Source of the DNA: Halobacteriovoraceae bacterium
GTDB lineage: Bacteria > Bdellovibrionota > Bacteriovoracia > Bacteriovoracales > Bacteriovoracaceae
DNA length: 64,000 bases
NCBI GenBank assembly: GCA_002712005.1
Contig: PASP01000009.1
Location: 1-64,000, forward strand
Reading direction: 5' to 3'
Shown: piece by piece, positions 51,241 to 60,771 of the stretch
How the letters are laid out: every line of letters starts with the position of its first letter
How positions within the stretch are numbered: position 1 is the stretch's first letter
Program-made: the position numbers and the translations under genes
The notes under the pieces: generated by a model
The model's database searches: none
What the model was told of the DNA's origin: nothing
The model's input: only the letters and a program-made list of their open reading frames with translations

Positions 51241-52980
51241 ATGCAAGTTGGGAAAAAGACAGAGGTCTTAAAAAAGATTCAAGATAAGCTCGGAGCTGAG
51301 AACATCGATTTTCTCTATCTTTCCAGTTTTGACCACTTTTTGAGCGAATATGTACCTCTAGATGATTCTTTTCGTGTTTTCTTAACTGAGTTCACAGGTT
51401 CTGTTGCAGAGGCGCTTATTCCTAAAGAGGGAAAAATTCTTCTCTATGTGGATGGACGCTATCACGAACAAGCTGATAACGAATGCAATCTCGAGATGAT
51501 TGAAGTGGTAAAAGTTCCCTTTGGCACTCCCTTATTAAAAGCGATGAAGGAGGATCTCAGTGGAGATCTTCATTTAGGAATTCTTGCCAAGAGAACACCT
51601 ATTGGACTTCTTTCAGAGTTTCCTCATCTTAAAATTAAAGAGATTGAGGAAGAGAAGTTATTTGAAGAGATATCCTTTTCTCCCAAGATTTATCGTGGGC
51701 CTTTGTGGGAGGTTCCTCTTACTTATACCGGGAGAACGGTTGCTCAAAGATGTAGAGAATTTATTAAGAAAGATGAAATGGCCTTTATCAATGCTCTGGA
51801 TACCTTGGCCTGGTTTTCAAATTTAAGAGGTTCTCATCTTCCTTTTCAAGGGACATTTCGTTCTGTGGGGATGGCCACTCACGACGCTCTCTATCTCTTT
51901 GTTGAAAAGGAACTCATGGAATACGTAGAACCTTTTGCTCTTGAGAATGAACGAATGGTCTTTCCTCTTGAGCAAATGCAAGAGAAGCTTAAGGATTTAA
52001 AAAGCGAATATCGTCCTACGAAAATTTCTTATGATAAGGGATCAACAAATATTTACTACTATAAGCTGATTGAAGATATTTTCGAAGACTCTGAAAGTCG
52101 TAAGGGAATCCTTCACGCCAGTGAGCGCAGCTTCCATGAAGCTTGGCAGGCCATTAAAACCCCAGAAGAAGTAACCGCCTTTACCGAGAGTTTTGAAAAA
52201 TCAGATCAGGCCATTTACGATTCCCTAGTCTGGTTGATTGAACAAACGAGAAAGGGCGAGAAAGTGTCTGAACTTCAGTTTAGAGATAAGTCTAATGAAA
52301 TCTATAAGTCCTTCGGAGCCAGAACTCAGAGTTTTAAAACCATAGCAGGCTTTGGCGCCAATGGAAGTATCATTCACTATAGTAGTCCAAGTGATAAGAA
52401 ATTTTACCAAGAAGGTGAAAATGTTCTTATGGATTCTGGTGCTATTTATGAACAAGGTTTGGCAACTGACTGTACGAGAACAATCGTTCCATGTGGAAGG
52501 CCAGAGGCTGAACAAGTTAAGAATTATACTCTTGTTCTGAAAGGACTTTTGGCGCTTATGATGGCCAAATTTCCAGAAGGAGTGAAGGGAGGGATTCTAG
52601 ATGAAATTTCTCGTGGACCTCTTAAAGAAGAAGGACTGAATTATGGACATGGAACTGGACACGGGGTGGGAGTGAATGTACATGAAGCTGGCTTTAGTAT
52701 CCGTCCAGAGAGTCAAGTTGCCATGAGAGAAAATACTGTAGGTTCGATTGAACCGGGTTGCTATGTTCCGGGTAAAGCCGGGATACGTCTTGAGAATATT
52801 GCCCATGTAAGAAAGGATGGAGAATCTCTCTGTTTTGATAGCTTTGTGCATATCGGTTTTTGGCCGGATCTTATCGACTCTTCTTTATTGACTGACGAAG
52901 AAGCTCAGTATTTAGAAGAATATGAGGCGGAATGTGAGAGAAGAGGACGATCTTTTAAACGCTATGCAGTGACTAAATAA
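51241..52980 (+). CDS. Xaa-Pro aminopeptidase, M24B (aminopeptidase P) family
   Basis: Dimetal peptidase that removes N-terminal residues preceding proline. It has the three-domain form of the long aminopeptidase P (two creatinase-like N-terminal domains, residues 1-290, then the pita-bread catalytic domain). Metal ligands are in LMDSGAIYEQGLATDCTRT (two Asp), GHGTGHGVGVNVHE (His) and GSIEPGCYVPGKAGIRLENI (two Glu). Length 579 aa matches eukaryotic-like and Bacteroides forms. AAAGGG precedes the ATG. No signal peptide, so cytoplasmic. It stands alone, 108 bp before serC. Confidence 0.92.
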   Translation: MQVGKKTEVLKKIQDKLGAENIDFLYLSSFDHFLSEYVPLDDSFRVFLTEFTGSVAEALIPKEGKILLYVDGRYHEQADNECNLEMIEVVKVPFGTPLLKAMKEDLSGDLHLGILAKRTPIGLLSEFPHLKIKEIEEEKLFEEISFSPKIYRGPLWEVPLTYTGRTVAQRCREFIKKDEMAFINALDTLAWFSNLRGSHLPFQGTFRSVGMATHDALYLFVEKELMEYVEPFALENERMVFPLEQMQEKLKDLKSEYRPTKISYDKGSTNIYYYKLIEDIFEDSESRKGILHASERSFHEAWQAIKTPEEVTAFTESFEKSDQAIYDSLVWLIEQTRKGEKVSELQFRDKSNEIYKSFGARTQSFKTIAGFGANGSIIHYSSPSDKKFYQEGENVLMDSGAIYEQGLATDCTRTIVPCGRPEAEQVKNYTLVLKGLLALMMAKFPEGVKGGILDEISRGPLKEEGLNYGHGTGHGVGVNVHEAGFSIRPESQVAMRENTVGSIEPGCYVPGKAGIRLENIAHVRKDGESLCFDSFVHIGFWPDLIDSSLLTDEEAQYLEEYEAECERRGRSFKRYAVTK

Positions 52981-53088
52981 GAGGCTTAGAGGAGCTTTGA
53001 ATTTATTGCGTACGAGTGTATGATTTATACTCATCGCAGATGAAATACTCATGAATCATTAATTTATATACCTTGATAAGGGGCTTCT

Positions 53089-54210
53089 ATGTTTGAAAAT
53101 TATAATGTGCCTAAAGAATTAAAACCAAGTGATCCAAGATTTGGTTGTGGTCCTTCACTTATTCCTGTGGAGTTTCTAAAGTCTCTAGCGGCAACGGGAA
53201 CAGAGTTATTGGGGACTTCTCACCGTAAGCCAGCGGTTAAGAACTTGGTGAAAGAAGTTAGAGAAGGTCTTATGGAATATTTCAATTTACCTGAAGACTA
53301 TAGTGTTGTTCTTGGTAATGGAGGGGCTACTTTTCTCTTTGATAGTATTGGTCTTGGAATGGTTGAAAAGAAATCAGTTCACTATACATGTGGAGAGTTT
53401 TCTTCGAAATGGTTTAAGGCCCACAATAAAATTCCATGGATTGAAGCAGAAGAAGTTTCTGTAGATTTTGGAGGGGGAATTAATCCCGAAAATAGATCAG
53501 ATGCAGATATGATTTGTTGTACTCTAAATGAGACATCGACAGGTGTGATTGTTCATGAATTCCCCGAAGTGGATGAGAATACGATTCTTGCTGTTGATGC
53601 CACAAGTGGTGGTGGTCAAGTTGCTTGTGATCTTAGTAAAGTTGATCTTTTCTTCTTTGGGCCGCAAAAGGTTTTTGCCAGTGAAGGTGGCCTTTGGATT
53701 GCTATTATGTCTCCAAAAGCGAGAAAGAGAGCACTTCAATTAGCGGAAGATAAGAGTCGATATATCCCAGATATTATGAGTTGGAAGACTGCTATTGAGA
53801 ACTCTGATAAGAATCAAACTTATAATACTCCTGCAATTGCCACATTCTTTTTCTTAAATGAGCAAATCAAGAGAATGAATAAAGCCGGTTACCAAGGTGT
53901 AATTGATGAAGGAAAGAGAAGAGCAGAGCTTCTCTATGGCTGGGCAGAAGAGAAAGATTATCTAAGTCCTTATATCAAAGAAGAGAAATTTCGCTCCACT
54001 TGTGTAGCGACTATTGATGTTGATGATAAGGTCGATGCAAGCGCTCTTGTTAATCGTCTTCTTGCAGAGGGAAGTGTATATAATATCGATGCGTATCGAA
54101 AGCTGGGAAGAAATCAATTTAGAATTGCTATGTTCTACAATATTTCTTATGAAGATCTTGAAAAGCTGACAAAGATTTTATCGGATGCCATTGAGTCTGA
54201 ATTAAAATAA
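53089..54210 (+). CDS. serC: Phosphoserine aminotransferase
   Basis: PLP enzyme converting 3-phosphohydroxypyruvate to phosphoserine in serine synthesis, also used for pyridoxal synthesis in some bacteria. RFGCGPSLIP at the N-terminus, LLGTSHRKPAVKN, and the PLP lysine in FFFGPQKVFASEGGLW (about residue 195) are visible; it resembles the actinobacterial-type SerC in sequence style rather than the E. coli form. Length 373 aa is typical. AAGGGG precedes the ATG. It ends at a perfect bidirectional terminator shared with tgt. Confidence 0.92.
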   Translation: MFENYNVPKELKPSDPRFGCGPSLIPVEFLKSLAATGTELLGTSHRKPAVKNLVKEVREGLMEYFNLPEDYSVVLGNGGATFLFDSIGLGMVEKKSVHYTCGEFSSKWFKAHNKIPWIEAEEVSVDFGGGINPENRSDADMICCTLNETSTGVIVHEFPEVDENTILAVDATSGGGQVACDLSKVDLFFFGPQKVFASEGGLWIAIMSPKARKRALQLAEDKSRYIPDIMSWKTAIENSDKNQTYNTPAIATFFFLNEQIKRMNKAGYQGVIDEGKRRAELLYGWAEEKDYLSPYIKEEKFRSTCVATIDVDDKVDASALVNRLLAEGSVYNIDAYRKLGRNQFRIAMFYNISYEDLEKLTKILSDAIESELK

Positions 54211-54211
54211 T

Positions 54212-54238
54212 AAAAAGGGAGCTTAGAGCTCCCTTTTT
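54212..54238. terminator. Bidirectional terminator between serC and tgt
   Basis: Perfect 12-bp stem (54212-54223 with 54227-54238) and a 3-nt loop; poly-A on one side and poly-T on the other make it usable from both directions. The tgt stop codon abuts it at 54238-54240. Confidence 0.9.
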
Positions 54239-55389
54239 TATTTGGTATAGTTTTCTAAAAATTCTTTTTTGAACTCGCGGTAGCGATCTTGAAGAATTGC
54301 TTCACGGGCCTTTTCTGCCATGGTTTTATAGAAAGCAATATTATGCTCAGTCGCAAGGATCTGGCCTAGAATCTCGTTAGAGTCAAAGAGATGTTTCAAA
54401 TAGGCACGAGTGTAGTGGCGATCGGCATAGCAATCAATATTTGGATCAATCGGGTAGAAGTCTCTTCTATAGTTCTTATGCTTAATTCTGATTTTACCTC
54501 TAAAGGTAAAAAGCGTTCCACCACGAGCAAACTTGGTCGGAATGATACAATCACTCATATCAACCCCATTTTCCCAGATCATAAGTAGATCTTCTGGATT
54601 TCCCACACCCATGACGTAACGAGGTTTATCTTTGGGCATTTTCGGAGCTGTATAGCTTACGATTTTTTCCATGAGTTCTGGCCCTTCACCAACTGATACA
54701 CCACCGATGGCGTAGCCGGGAAGATCACGCTTTACGAGCTCCTCTAAACATTCATCTCGATAATCATCATAGGTACTTCCCTGAATGATTCCAAAGAGGG
54801 CCTGCTTGTCATTGGTCCAACTCTCGATACAGCGATCTAGCCAGCGGTGAGTACGGTCAATCGAATTTTTGGTGTACTTTCTATCAGCTGGATAGGGGAT
54901 ACATTCATCAAAGGCCATCATGATATCTGAACCAAGATTCTGTTGGATTTGAATACTTGTCTCAGGGCTTAACATAATCGTTTTACCCTTTTGGTCTTTA
55001 AATTCAGCTCCCTCTTCTTTAATGCTCTTTCTTTGAAGAGAGAAGACTTGAAATCCTCCAGAGTCTGTGAGGATAGGACGATCCCAGTTCATAAAGCGGT
55101 GTAGTCCACCTGCTTTTTTCACCAAATCCGAACCTGGAGAGAGGTGAAGGTGATAGGTGTTAGAGAGAATGATAGGAACATTCATTTGCTCTAAGAATGT
55201 AGGCTGCAAGGCCTTAATGGCCCCGTGAGTTCCTACCGGCATAAAGACCGGAGTAGGGATAACCCCGTGAGGAGTAGTGATCTCACCTGCTCGGGCTCCT
55301 GTATGCTTGTCTACATGAACAACCTTGAAGGAGAAATTTTCTTTAATTCGGTCTTGGATTCTACCGCTCGATTTCATTTCGTCTGACAT
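54238..55389 (-). CDS. tgt: Queuine/preQ1 tRNA-guanine transglycosylase
   Basis: Exchanges guanine for preQ1 at the wobble base of tRNAs with GUN anticodons. The active site is intact: DSGGFQVFSL (catalytic Asp), GSDIMMAFDECIPYP, and ALFGIIQGSTYDDYR with YAIGGVSVGEG. The zinc site CYADRHYTRAYLKHL near residue 320 departs from the usual CxCxxC form: the first cysteines appear only as DCY, so zinc binding may be altered. AGAAGAG lies about 7 nt before the ATG at 55389, preferred over a TTG at 55404. Monocistronic. Confidence 0.93.
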   Translation of the reverse strand: MSDEMKSSGRIQDRIKENFSFKVVHVDKHTGARAGEITTPHGVIPTPVFMPVGTHGAIKALQPTFLEQMNVPIILSNTYHLHLSPGSDLVKKAGGLHRFMNWDRPILTDSGGFQVFSLQRKSIKEEGAEFKDQKGKTIMLSPETSIQIQQNLGSDIMMAFDECIPYPADRKYTKNSIDRTHRWLDRCIESWTNDKQALFGIIQGSTYDDYRDECLEELVKRDLPGYAIGGVSVGEGPELMEKIVSYTAPKMPKDKPRYVMGVGNPEDLLMIWENGVDMSDCIIPTKFARGGTLFTFRGKIRIKHKNYRRDFYPIDPNIDCYADRHYTRAYLKHLFDSNEILGQILATEHNIAFYKTMAEKAREAILQDRYREFKKEFLENYTK

Positions 55390-55415
55390 ATAATCTCTTC
55401 TCAATGGAATGAGGT

Positions 55416-57737
55416 TTATTTATTTAGTTTAAAAAATGACTCTTCTCTTTCAGAGAGGGCCTTTTGAATTCTCAAAAGTCCCAGTCTGAAATCAGATAAA
55501 GATTGCTTTTTATTCTTCTTTGCATAAATGAGCAACCATTTATCAAGTCTTTCTAGCTCTTCCAATAAGGTAGTTTGTAACATCTGGTCCTCGGTTTTCA
55601 AGCTATGATAAGAAAGTTGTAAAAAGGTATTGGTTAGATTGGAAATTTCGAGCTCTGAGAGCTCTTTTGAACTCCTTATTTTATTTAGACTGGACACAGA
55701 GCTAAACGCGCCCAGGATAATTTGGGGAGCTTGTTGTTCTGGAAGCTGGGTTAAGAGCTCAATCTTGGAAGACTTGGCTTCTACACTCAATCCATTGGCC
55801 CATGTCTTGTTAATGAGATCAAGAACAATGGCCCTCATTTTGGGCTCAAATTCAAATCTTGTTTCTATAAGTCCTTCTGACGTTACATTGAGAAGAGAGA
55901 GTTGGTAATTGGTACGTGAGCGCTCAATAGTGATGAAGTTATCATGAATCCCTTTGAGGAAGGCACTTTTATCTGCGGTCGCCAATGAGGTCTCTTCAAG
56001 AATTCTATTATAGAGTTTTTGATAGGGATTGGAGACGAGCCCCACTTTTTCAAAGAAGGGGAGTGGGTCTTGATATTGAAATGTGATGGTCTCATAGAGA
56101 GCTTCCATAATCATCTCATCAGCTTCAACAGACAGAATGAAGTCTTGACCTTCTGTTTTTTGAAAGCTTCCGATATTAAGAGGGTCTTGTTTGAGAAGTC
56201 TCAAAAGTTCGCTTGCAGGGATAAGAATATTACTTTGGGAAATCTTAATCACGGCCCTATCTCTTGAGCGGTATAGGGCAAGCTTGGTTTTATAGCTGCG
56301 TGAATTGCTCTCTACAATTTGTTCAACTGAAGGAATGATAATTTCGTTGGCATAGAGAGCCCCGGTAGTATTGAGTTGAAATAAAGGGTTTTGAATTTTG
56401 AAGAGGACCTCTCCTCCTTTATCACTTGGGCGGGCTTTCTTTACTTGGACCCTTTCTTTTTCAATTGTGGGATGACCCGCAACGAGGTTGAGGATCAGTT
56501 CAAGATTACAAAAACAAAGAATAAGAACTGGCAGAAGGACGAGAGAATTAAAGGCCACTGCTTTCTTCGATTTAGATTCAATAGAGCAAAGGGTAAGAAC
56601 TTCTTTTAAAGATCTCTTATTTAAAATAATCGGCAGATCAAAAATAAGAAGAGGAAAAGTTAATATATAGAGGAGTAGTCTAATGGGAGATAATAGTCGC
56701 AAGAGGATGAAATTCCCTTTTGCTCTAAGTCCTACAAGAAATTGTCCTAATCCAACTCCTAAGATGAAATGAATCAGAAGCTCATAACTGGCGAAAATTG
56801 TCAGAAGGTTAAAGTGCTCAAAGGAGGTAAGATACTTCTTTAGGTAGGGAAGTATGGCCTCCGAATAGGGGATGACATCTATTTTAAGAGGTAGTTTTTC
56901 TAAATGGGGAAGGGCCAAATCAAAGAGGTCTTTAGAAAGGGTAGTAAAACTAATTTGGGTCAACTCTTCTATCGCGGGAAGGCCTTGGAAATAGAAGAGA
57001 ATAAAAATAATTAAGTTATAGAACACTCCCAAAAAGCGAGGAAGTAGTCCTGCACTAGGTTCTCTTTTCTTATTTTTTCCACTTTGAATTGGGGCGGCTG
57101 AACGAGGCTTGCTACTTTTACCATCGTTCTCGTTATTGCCCGCTTTCTTATTGGAGCCCCATTTTTGTTTAAGTTCTGCAAAGCTGAACTCTCTAATAAA
57201 TTCAAAGAAGTCTTGTATTTTCTCTTTCGTGTAATCGAAGGTTTTAGTTAAAAGCCTCTTAATTCCCTTTTGATTGGGGTTTTTAAATACCCCTGTCATC
57301 TCATTGAGATTGAAGACCCCAGAGGCCTCTACGGCCTTTGGATCAGTTACATCTTCGTCAAATTCTTCGCCTTCATGACCTTCTTCATATTCTTCGTCTT
57401 GAATTTCTTCTTTACGAATGATGATCTTTAGTTTCTCTTCCTTGCCTTCCTTTTTCTCCGTTGTAATGCGATCCCCTTTTTCGAGGATATACATTCGTCC
57501 CTTTTTACAAACTTGGTTTCCGATACGAATAAGTTCATCTTGACTCATATGAGTGTAGGTTAGAATTTCATTTTGAAAGCGAAATTTTCCTTGAATAGGG
57601 GAGAGGCCTTGACCGGTAATGGCCAAGTCGCAATCACGACTAGAGCCAAAAGAGATTTCTCTTTCTACTTCTAATTTCTGAGCTAATTCCTTAGGAAAAA
57701 TGACGTCGAGAATATAGATGTAATCCAAATCGGACAA
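55416..57737 (-). CDS. FHA-domain membrane protein with RDD-like segment
   Basis: Residues 1-115 are an FHA phosphothreonine-binding domain (EISFGSSRDCDLAITG, LSPIQGKFRF, RIGNQ). An acidic then basic linker leads to four membrane segments at about 230-250, 310-335, 345-375 and 395-420; LGQFLVGLRAKGNFILLRLL and the RSLKEVLTL stretch look like an RDD domain. The last 350 residues are soluble, probably periplasmic, with no named domain. It starts at TTG (57737) after an AGGGAG tract. A link between Ser/Thr phosphorylation and an envelope process is inferred; no kinase is encoded nearby. Confidence 0.78.
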   Translation of the reverse strand: MSDLDYIYILDVIFPKELAQKLEVEREISFGSSRDCDLAITGQGLSPIQGKFRFQNEILTYTHMSQDELIRIGNQVCKKGRMYILEKGDRITTEKKEGKEEKLKIIIRKEEIQDEEYEEGHEGEEFDEDVTDPKAVEASGVFNLNEMTGVFKNPNQKGIKRLLTKTFDYTKEKIQDFFEFIREFSFAELKQKWGSNKKAGNNENDGKSSKPRSAAPIQSGKNKKREPSAGLLPRFLGVFYNLIIFILFYFQGLPAIEELTQISFTTLSKDLFDLALPHLEKLPLKIDVIPYSEAILPYLKKYLTSFEHFNLLTIFASYELLIHFILGVGLGQFLVGLRAKGNFILLRLLSPIRLLLYILTFPLLIFDLPIILNKRSLKEVLTLCSIESKSKKAVAFNSLVLLPVLILCFCNLELILNLVAGHPTIEKERVQVKKARPSDKGGEVLFKIQNPLFQLNTTGALYANEIIIPSVEQIVESNSRSYKTKLALYRSRDRAVIKISQSNILIPASELLRLLKQDPLNIGSFQKTEGQDFILSVEADEMIMEALYETITFQYQDPLPFFEKVGLVSNPYQKLYNRILEETSLATADKSAFLKGIHDNFITIERSRTNYQLSLLNVTSEGLIETRFEFEPKMRAIVLDLINKTWANGLSVEAKSSKIELLTQLPEQQAPQIILGAFSSVSSLNKIRSSKELSELEISNLTNTFLQLSYHSLKTEDQMLQTTLLEELERLDKWLLIYAKKNKKQSLSDFRLGLLRIQKALSEREESFFKLNK

Positions 57738-57988
57738 AAAGAGCTCTCCCTGAGAATGATAATCTACAAATAGATAATTACTTCTATTTTCGCCAAGGTT
57801 GAAAGAAAACGCAACTAGTTGATAAAATTAAATTAAAACGTTTTTGCTCGGTTATTTTGGAATAGTTTTCTTATTTACATTTTTCTGATTTCGCCTATTC
57901 TATTTTCTAATAATTCTTAAAATTCATTTTTCTTTAGGCTAAGGGAGTTAGCTTGAGGATTTATTACTTGGAGTTCAAGGAAGGACTT
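57738..57988. promoter_or_regulatory. Divergent control region
   Basis: About 250 bp of AT-rich DNA between the divergent FHA gene and the outer-membrane-like gene. No repeat, hairpin or promoter is clear enough to call. Confidence 0.25.
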
Positions 57989-59281
57989 ATGACAAACCGA
58001 TTAAATTTTTCGTTTCGCATTTTTTTACTCTTGGCCGGAGTTGTTCTCTTGGCCGAAACACAAGCCCAGGAATATAATATCCTAAAGAGGTTTCAATATC
58101 TCGAGGATAAGTATCGTACTCAAGAGATGCTTCGTCCTTATGATAATGATGATTTTGTATTTGATCTCTCTGCATTATTAAATACCGATGCGACTGACTT
58201 CATCGATGAGGCAGAAGAGGTTGCTGACTACGAGGGCTCAGACCAACTTGATAGAGCACAAGAATTCCTTAGAAAATATGACAAAACAGAGCAGAACCTT
58301 AGGGTTCAAGTAGGGCTGAATATTCCTTTCTTTGACTTCTCTGTATATGGAATTAAGTTTAAGCCTAGCTTAAGAGCTACGGGGAACCTTGGTTTTCTAA
58401 TGGGGATTCAAGCCTCGAATCTTACCGTACAACAAGCGGTAGAATATCTTGGATCTGATGTTCCTCAAAACTTAAAAGATGCGCTTCTAACATGTGTGAA
58501 TGATTCAATTCGAGGAGAGAATATTATTACTTTCCTTATCGATACTCCGGCTTGTGGACTTACTGAGCAAGAAAAGCAAGTGGCCCGTCAGTACGAAGAT
58601 GAAAATTACATCTTTCCAGAAGATACTTCAGTTCCTGATATTTACAACTATGTAAAAGCGGAAGCTAGAGCTGGTCTCTACTTTGATTATATCTATGATG
58701 AGCACTTCTTTGGAGCTTTCAATATCTATGCCTTAGGACGTGCGGATTATAGAGTAAGGGTTTCTGCTGATTCACTTGCCAATGACGGTGATGTGGCCGA
58801 TCTTCCAGATGATATGAATACGACTATTAACGCTGCCATTGATTACACTCTTGGATATCGTAATGGTAATTTAACCGCCTATGCAGGTATTGAAGACCTT
58901 AAGCTAACGACCATCTCAGATAATGAAGAAGAGGGGGGAGAACTTATTTATGGAAACGATCCTCTCCTAAGGCTTCATGGAGAATACCTCTATAAATATA
59001 GTCTATTTTCAGTGAAGCCCTTTGTTGGGATTCATAAGAGAGCGAGCTATGGAATCAGTGAAGGTTACTATGCTGGGGCTGATCTAGGGGCACATGTTTG
59101 GAGTGACCGTATTGGACTAAGATTACGTGGAATGGTCGATAAAGAGCACTTTACCTTTAGTCCTATGGCGAAACTTTGGTTGATGCATATTGAATATATG
59201 TTAAAAACTCCAATGAGTTCAGAAGTAGATGGTCTAAAGCCGGCCACGATTCACTCTCTAAATATTAGAATTTCGATTTAA
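57989..59281 (+). CDS. Predicted outer-membrane beta-barrel protein, unknown family
   Basis: Not recognised. A signal peptide (residues 1-26, cleavage near TQAQ) is followed by a helical and acidic region to about residue 95. The rest alternates short amphipathic strands rich in Tyr, Gly and Leu (VGLNIPFFDFSVYGIKF, YFDYIYDEHFFGAFNIYALG, LRLHGEYLYKYSLFSVKPF), in the manner of an outer-membrane barrel, ending with strands LNIRISI. The start at ATG 57989 has AAGGAAGG close upstream and is preferred to a TTG at 57953. It ends at a strong terminator and is monocistronic. Confidence 0.72.
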   Translation: MTNRLNFSFRIFLLLAGVVLLAETQAQEYNILKRFQYLEDKYRTQEMLRPYDNDDFVFDLSALLNTDATDFIDEAEEVADYEGSDQLDRAQEFLRKYDKTEQNLRVQVGLNIPFFDFSVYGIKFKPSLRATGNLGFLMGIQASNLTVQQAVEYLGSDVPQNLKDALLTCVNDSIRGENIITFLIDTPACGLTEQEKQVARQYEDENYIFPEDTSVPDIYNYVKAEARAGLYFDYIYDEHFFGAFNIYALGRADYRVRVSADSLANDGDVADLPDDMNTTINAAIDYTLGYRNGNLTAYAGIEDLKLTTISDNEEEGGELIYGNDPLLRLHGEYLYKYSLFSVKPFVGIHKRASYGISEGYYAGADLGAHVWSDRIGLRLRGMVDKEHFTFSPMAKLWLMHIEYMLKTPMSSEVDGLKPATIHSLNIRISI

Positions 59282-59308
59282 ACTCTATCTTTTTTAGTTG
59301 TCAGTGTA

Positions 59309-59335
59309 GGGGACCTTTTATAAGGTCCCCTTTTT
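59309..59335 (+). terminator. Rho-independent terminator
   Basis: Perfect 9-bp stem GGGGACCTT / AAGGTCCCC with a TTAT loop, followed by TTTTT; it ends the outer-membrane-like gene. Confidence 0.9.
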
Positions 59336-59405
59336 GTTTTTACCAGAGCTTGCTATAATAGGGGAAGCAGGTATTTCCCTTAATTTTATTTCTTAGGTTG
59401 GTGTT

Positions 59406-60761
59406 ATGAGTTCATTTGAGGACTTTCTATTTATTGAAGATATTGAACGATTTATTGATGAGGCCGGCTTAAAGAAGCCGACTGAAGTGCAGACTAAGGT
59501 CATCCCTGAAATCTTTAAAGGTGAGAATGTCTCTGTTCTTGCTCAAACAGGTTCGGGTAAAACTCTATCTTATGCCCTTCCTATCTTTCAGCTTTTAAAA
59601 ATGAATGATGATGATATTCCTATGGAGCTTCAAGTTGGTGCACCGAGGGCCATTATTCTCACGCCAACACGTGAATTGAATCAGCAGGTGAATAAAGTTC
59701 TTAAGTCCATTGCCCATCAAGCTAAACTTCGAATCCGAACTTTAACAGGGGGAGATAAGGGAAAAATTTCGAGAAGAATTGCAGATGAAGCTTACGATAT
59801 TCTTGTTAGTTCACCCTCTCGTTTAAAAAGTGCCCTAGAAAGAGGTGAAGTAAAATCCACTCTTTTGGAAATTATGATTTTCGATGAAGCAGATCAATTA
59901 CTTGATATGGGATTTACAAAAGATATTGTACGTATCCATGAGTTAATCAAAAAAGAATATCGTCAAATGCCAGTTCAGATTGGTCATTTTTCAGCTACAT
60001 GGCCTGCTCAGTATAAGAATTTCTTGGCCGAAGTATTTCCTGAGTATCCTTTTAAGGAAATCGTCTGCCAAGGTGGAGTTCAATTAAAAAGAAATATAGA
60101 AACCTATAATATTCCTATGGGGATGCGAGACAAGCCGGTTATGCTTGAGTCCTTTCTCGAAAAAGAAGGCAAGGGAACAGGGGTTGTATTTTTAAATCGA
60201 AAAGAAGAAGCCGTTAAGGTTTTCAATGTCCTCAAGCAAAAGTTCCCAAGAAGAAAATTAAATATCCTTCATGGCGCTCTTTCTCAGAAAGAAAGAAGAG
60301 AGGCTTTTGCTCAATTTAGAACAACGGGTGGTATTCTTGTGGCCACAGATATTGCAGCCAGAGGGCTCGATGTCAAAGGCCTATCTTGGGTACTTAACTA
60401 TGACCTTCCTTTTGAAGCAGTCTATTATGTTCATCGCTGTGGAAGAACAGGAAGAGAGGGGAAGCTTGGTAGAGTTTTCAATTTTGTTACTTCAGCTGAT
60501 CTTAAGTTAATGGCCCGAATTAATGAGGCCATTCTTTCGCAGAGTTCTCTTTCTCTGACGACTCTAGAGCCTAGTGGAATGAAGATTCCCAATCAAAATA
60601 AGTCCGGCTCAAAGAAATATACCAAAAAAAATACAAAGAAAAGCGGACAATCTGGTAGTCAAAAAAAGGCCAAAAAAGTAACCAAGAAAAAGGCCTCTGC
60701 TGCTGGTAAGAAAACCCCACGCTACAAGAAAACCAAGAAACTCAGAAAGTCTAATAGGTAA
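59406..60761 (+). CDS. DEAD-box RNA helicase with lysine-rich tail
   Basis: ATP-dependent RNA helicase for ribosome assembly or RNA turnover. All core motifs are present: Q motif region PTEVQTKVIPEI, motif I AQTGSGKT, Ia PTRELNQQ, II DEADQLLDMGF, III SAT (SATWPAQ), V ATDIAARGLD and VI HRCGRTGR, where Cys replaces the usual Ile/Ala. After residue 385 a tail of about 65 residues is Lys/Ser/Thr-rich (KKAKKVTKKKASAAGKK), probably an unspecific RNA-binding extension. A lipoprotein gene follows 10 bp later. Confidence 0.92.
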   Translation: MSSFEDFLFIEDIERFIDEAGLKKPTEVQTKVIPEIFKGENVSVLAQTGSGKTLSYALPIFQLLKMNDDDIPMELQVGAPRAIILTPTRELNQQVNKVLKSIAHQAKLRIRTLTGGDKGKISRRIADEAYDILVSSPSRLKSALERGEVKSTLLEIMIFDEADQLLDMGFTKDIVRIHELIKKEYRQMPVQIGHFSATWPAQYKNFLAEVFPEYPFKEIVCQGGVQLKRNIETYNIPMGMRDKPVMLESFLEKEGKGTGVVFLNRKEEAVKVFNVLKQKFPRRKLNILHGALSQKERREAFAQFRTTGGILVATDIAARGLDVKGLSWVLNYDLPFEAVYYVHRCGRTGREGKLGRVFNFVTSADLKLMARINEAILSQSSLSLTTLEPSGMKIPNQNKSGSKKYTKKNTKKSGQSGSQKKAKKVTKKKASAAGKKTPRYKKTKKLRKSNR

Positions 60762-60771
60762 GAGAGCTTCT

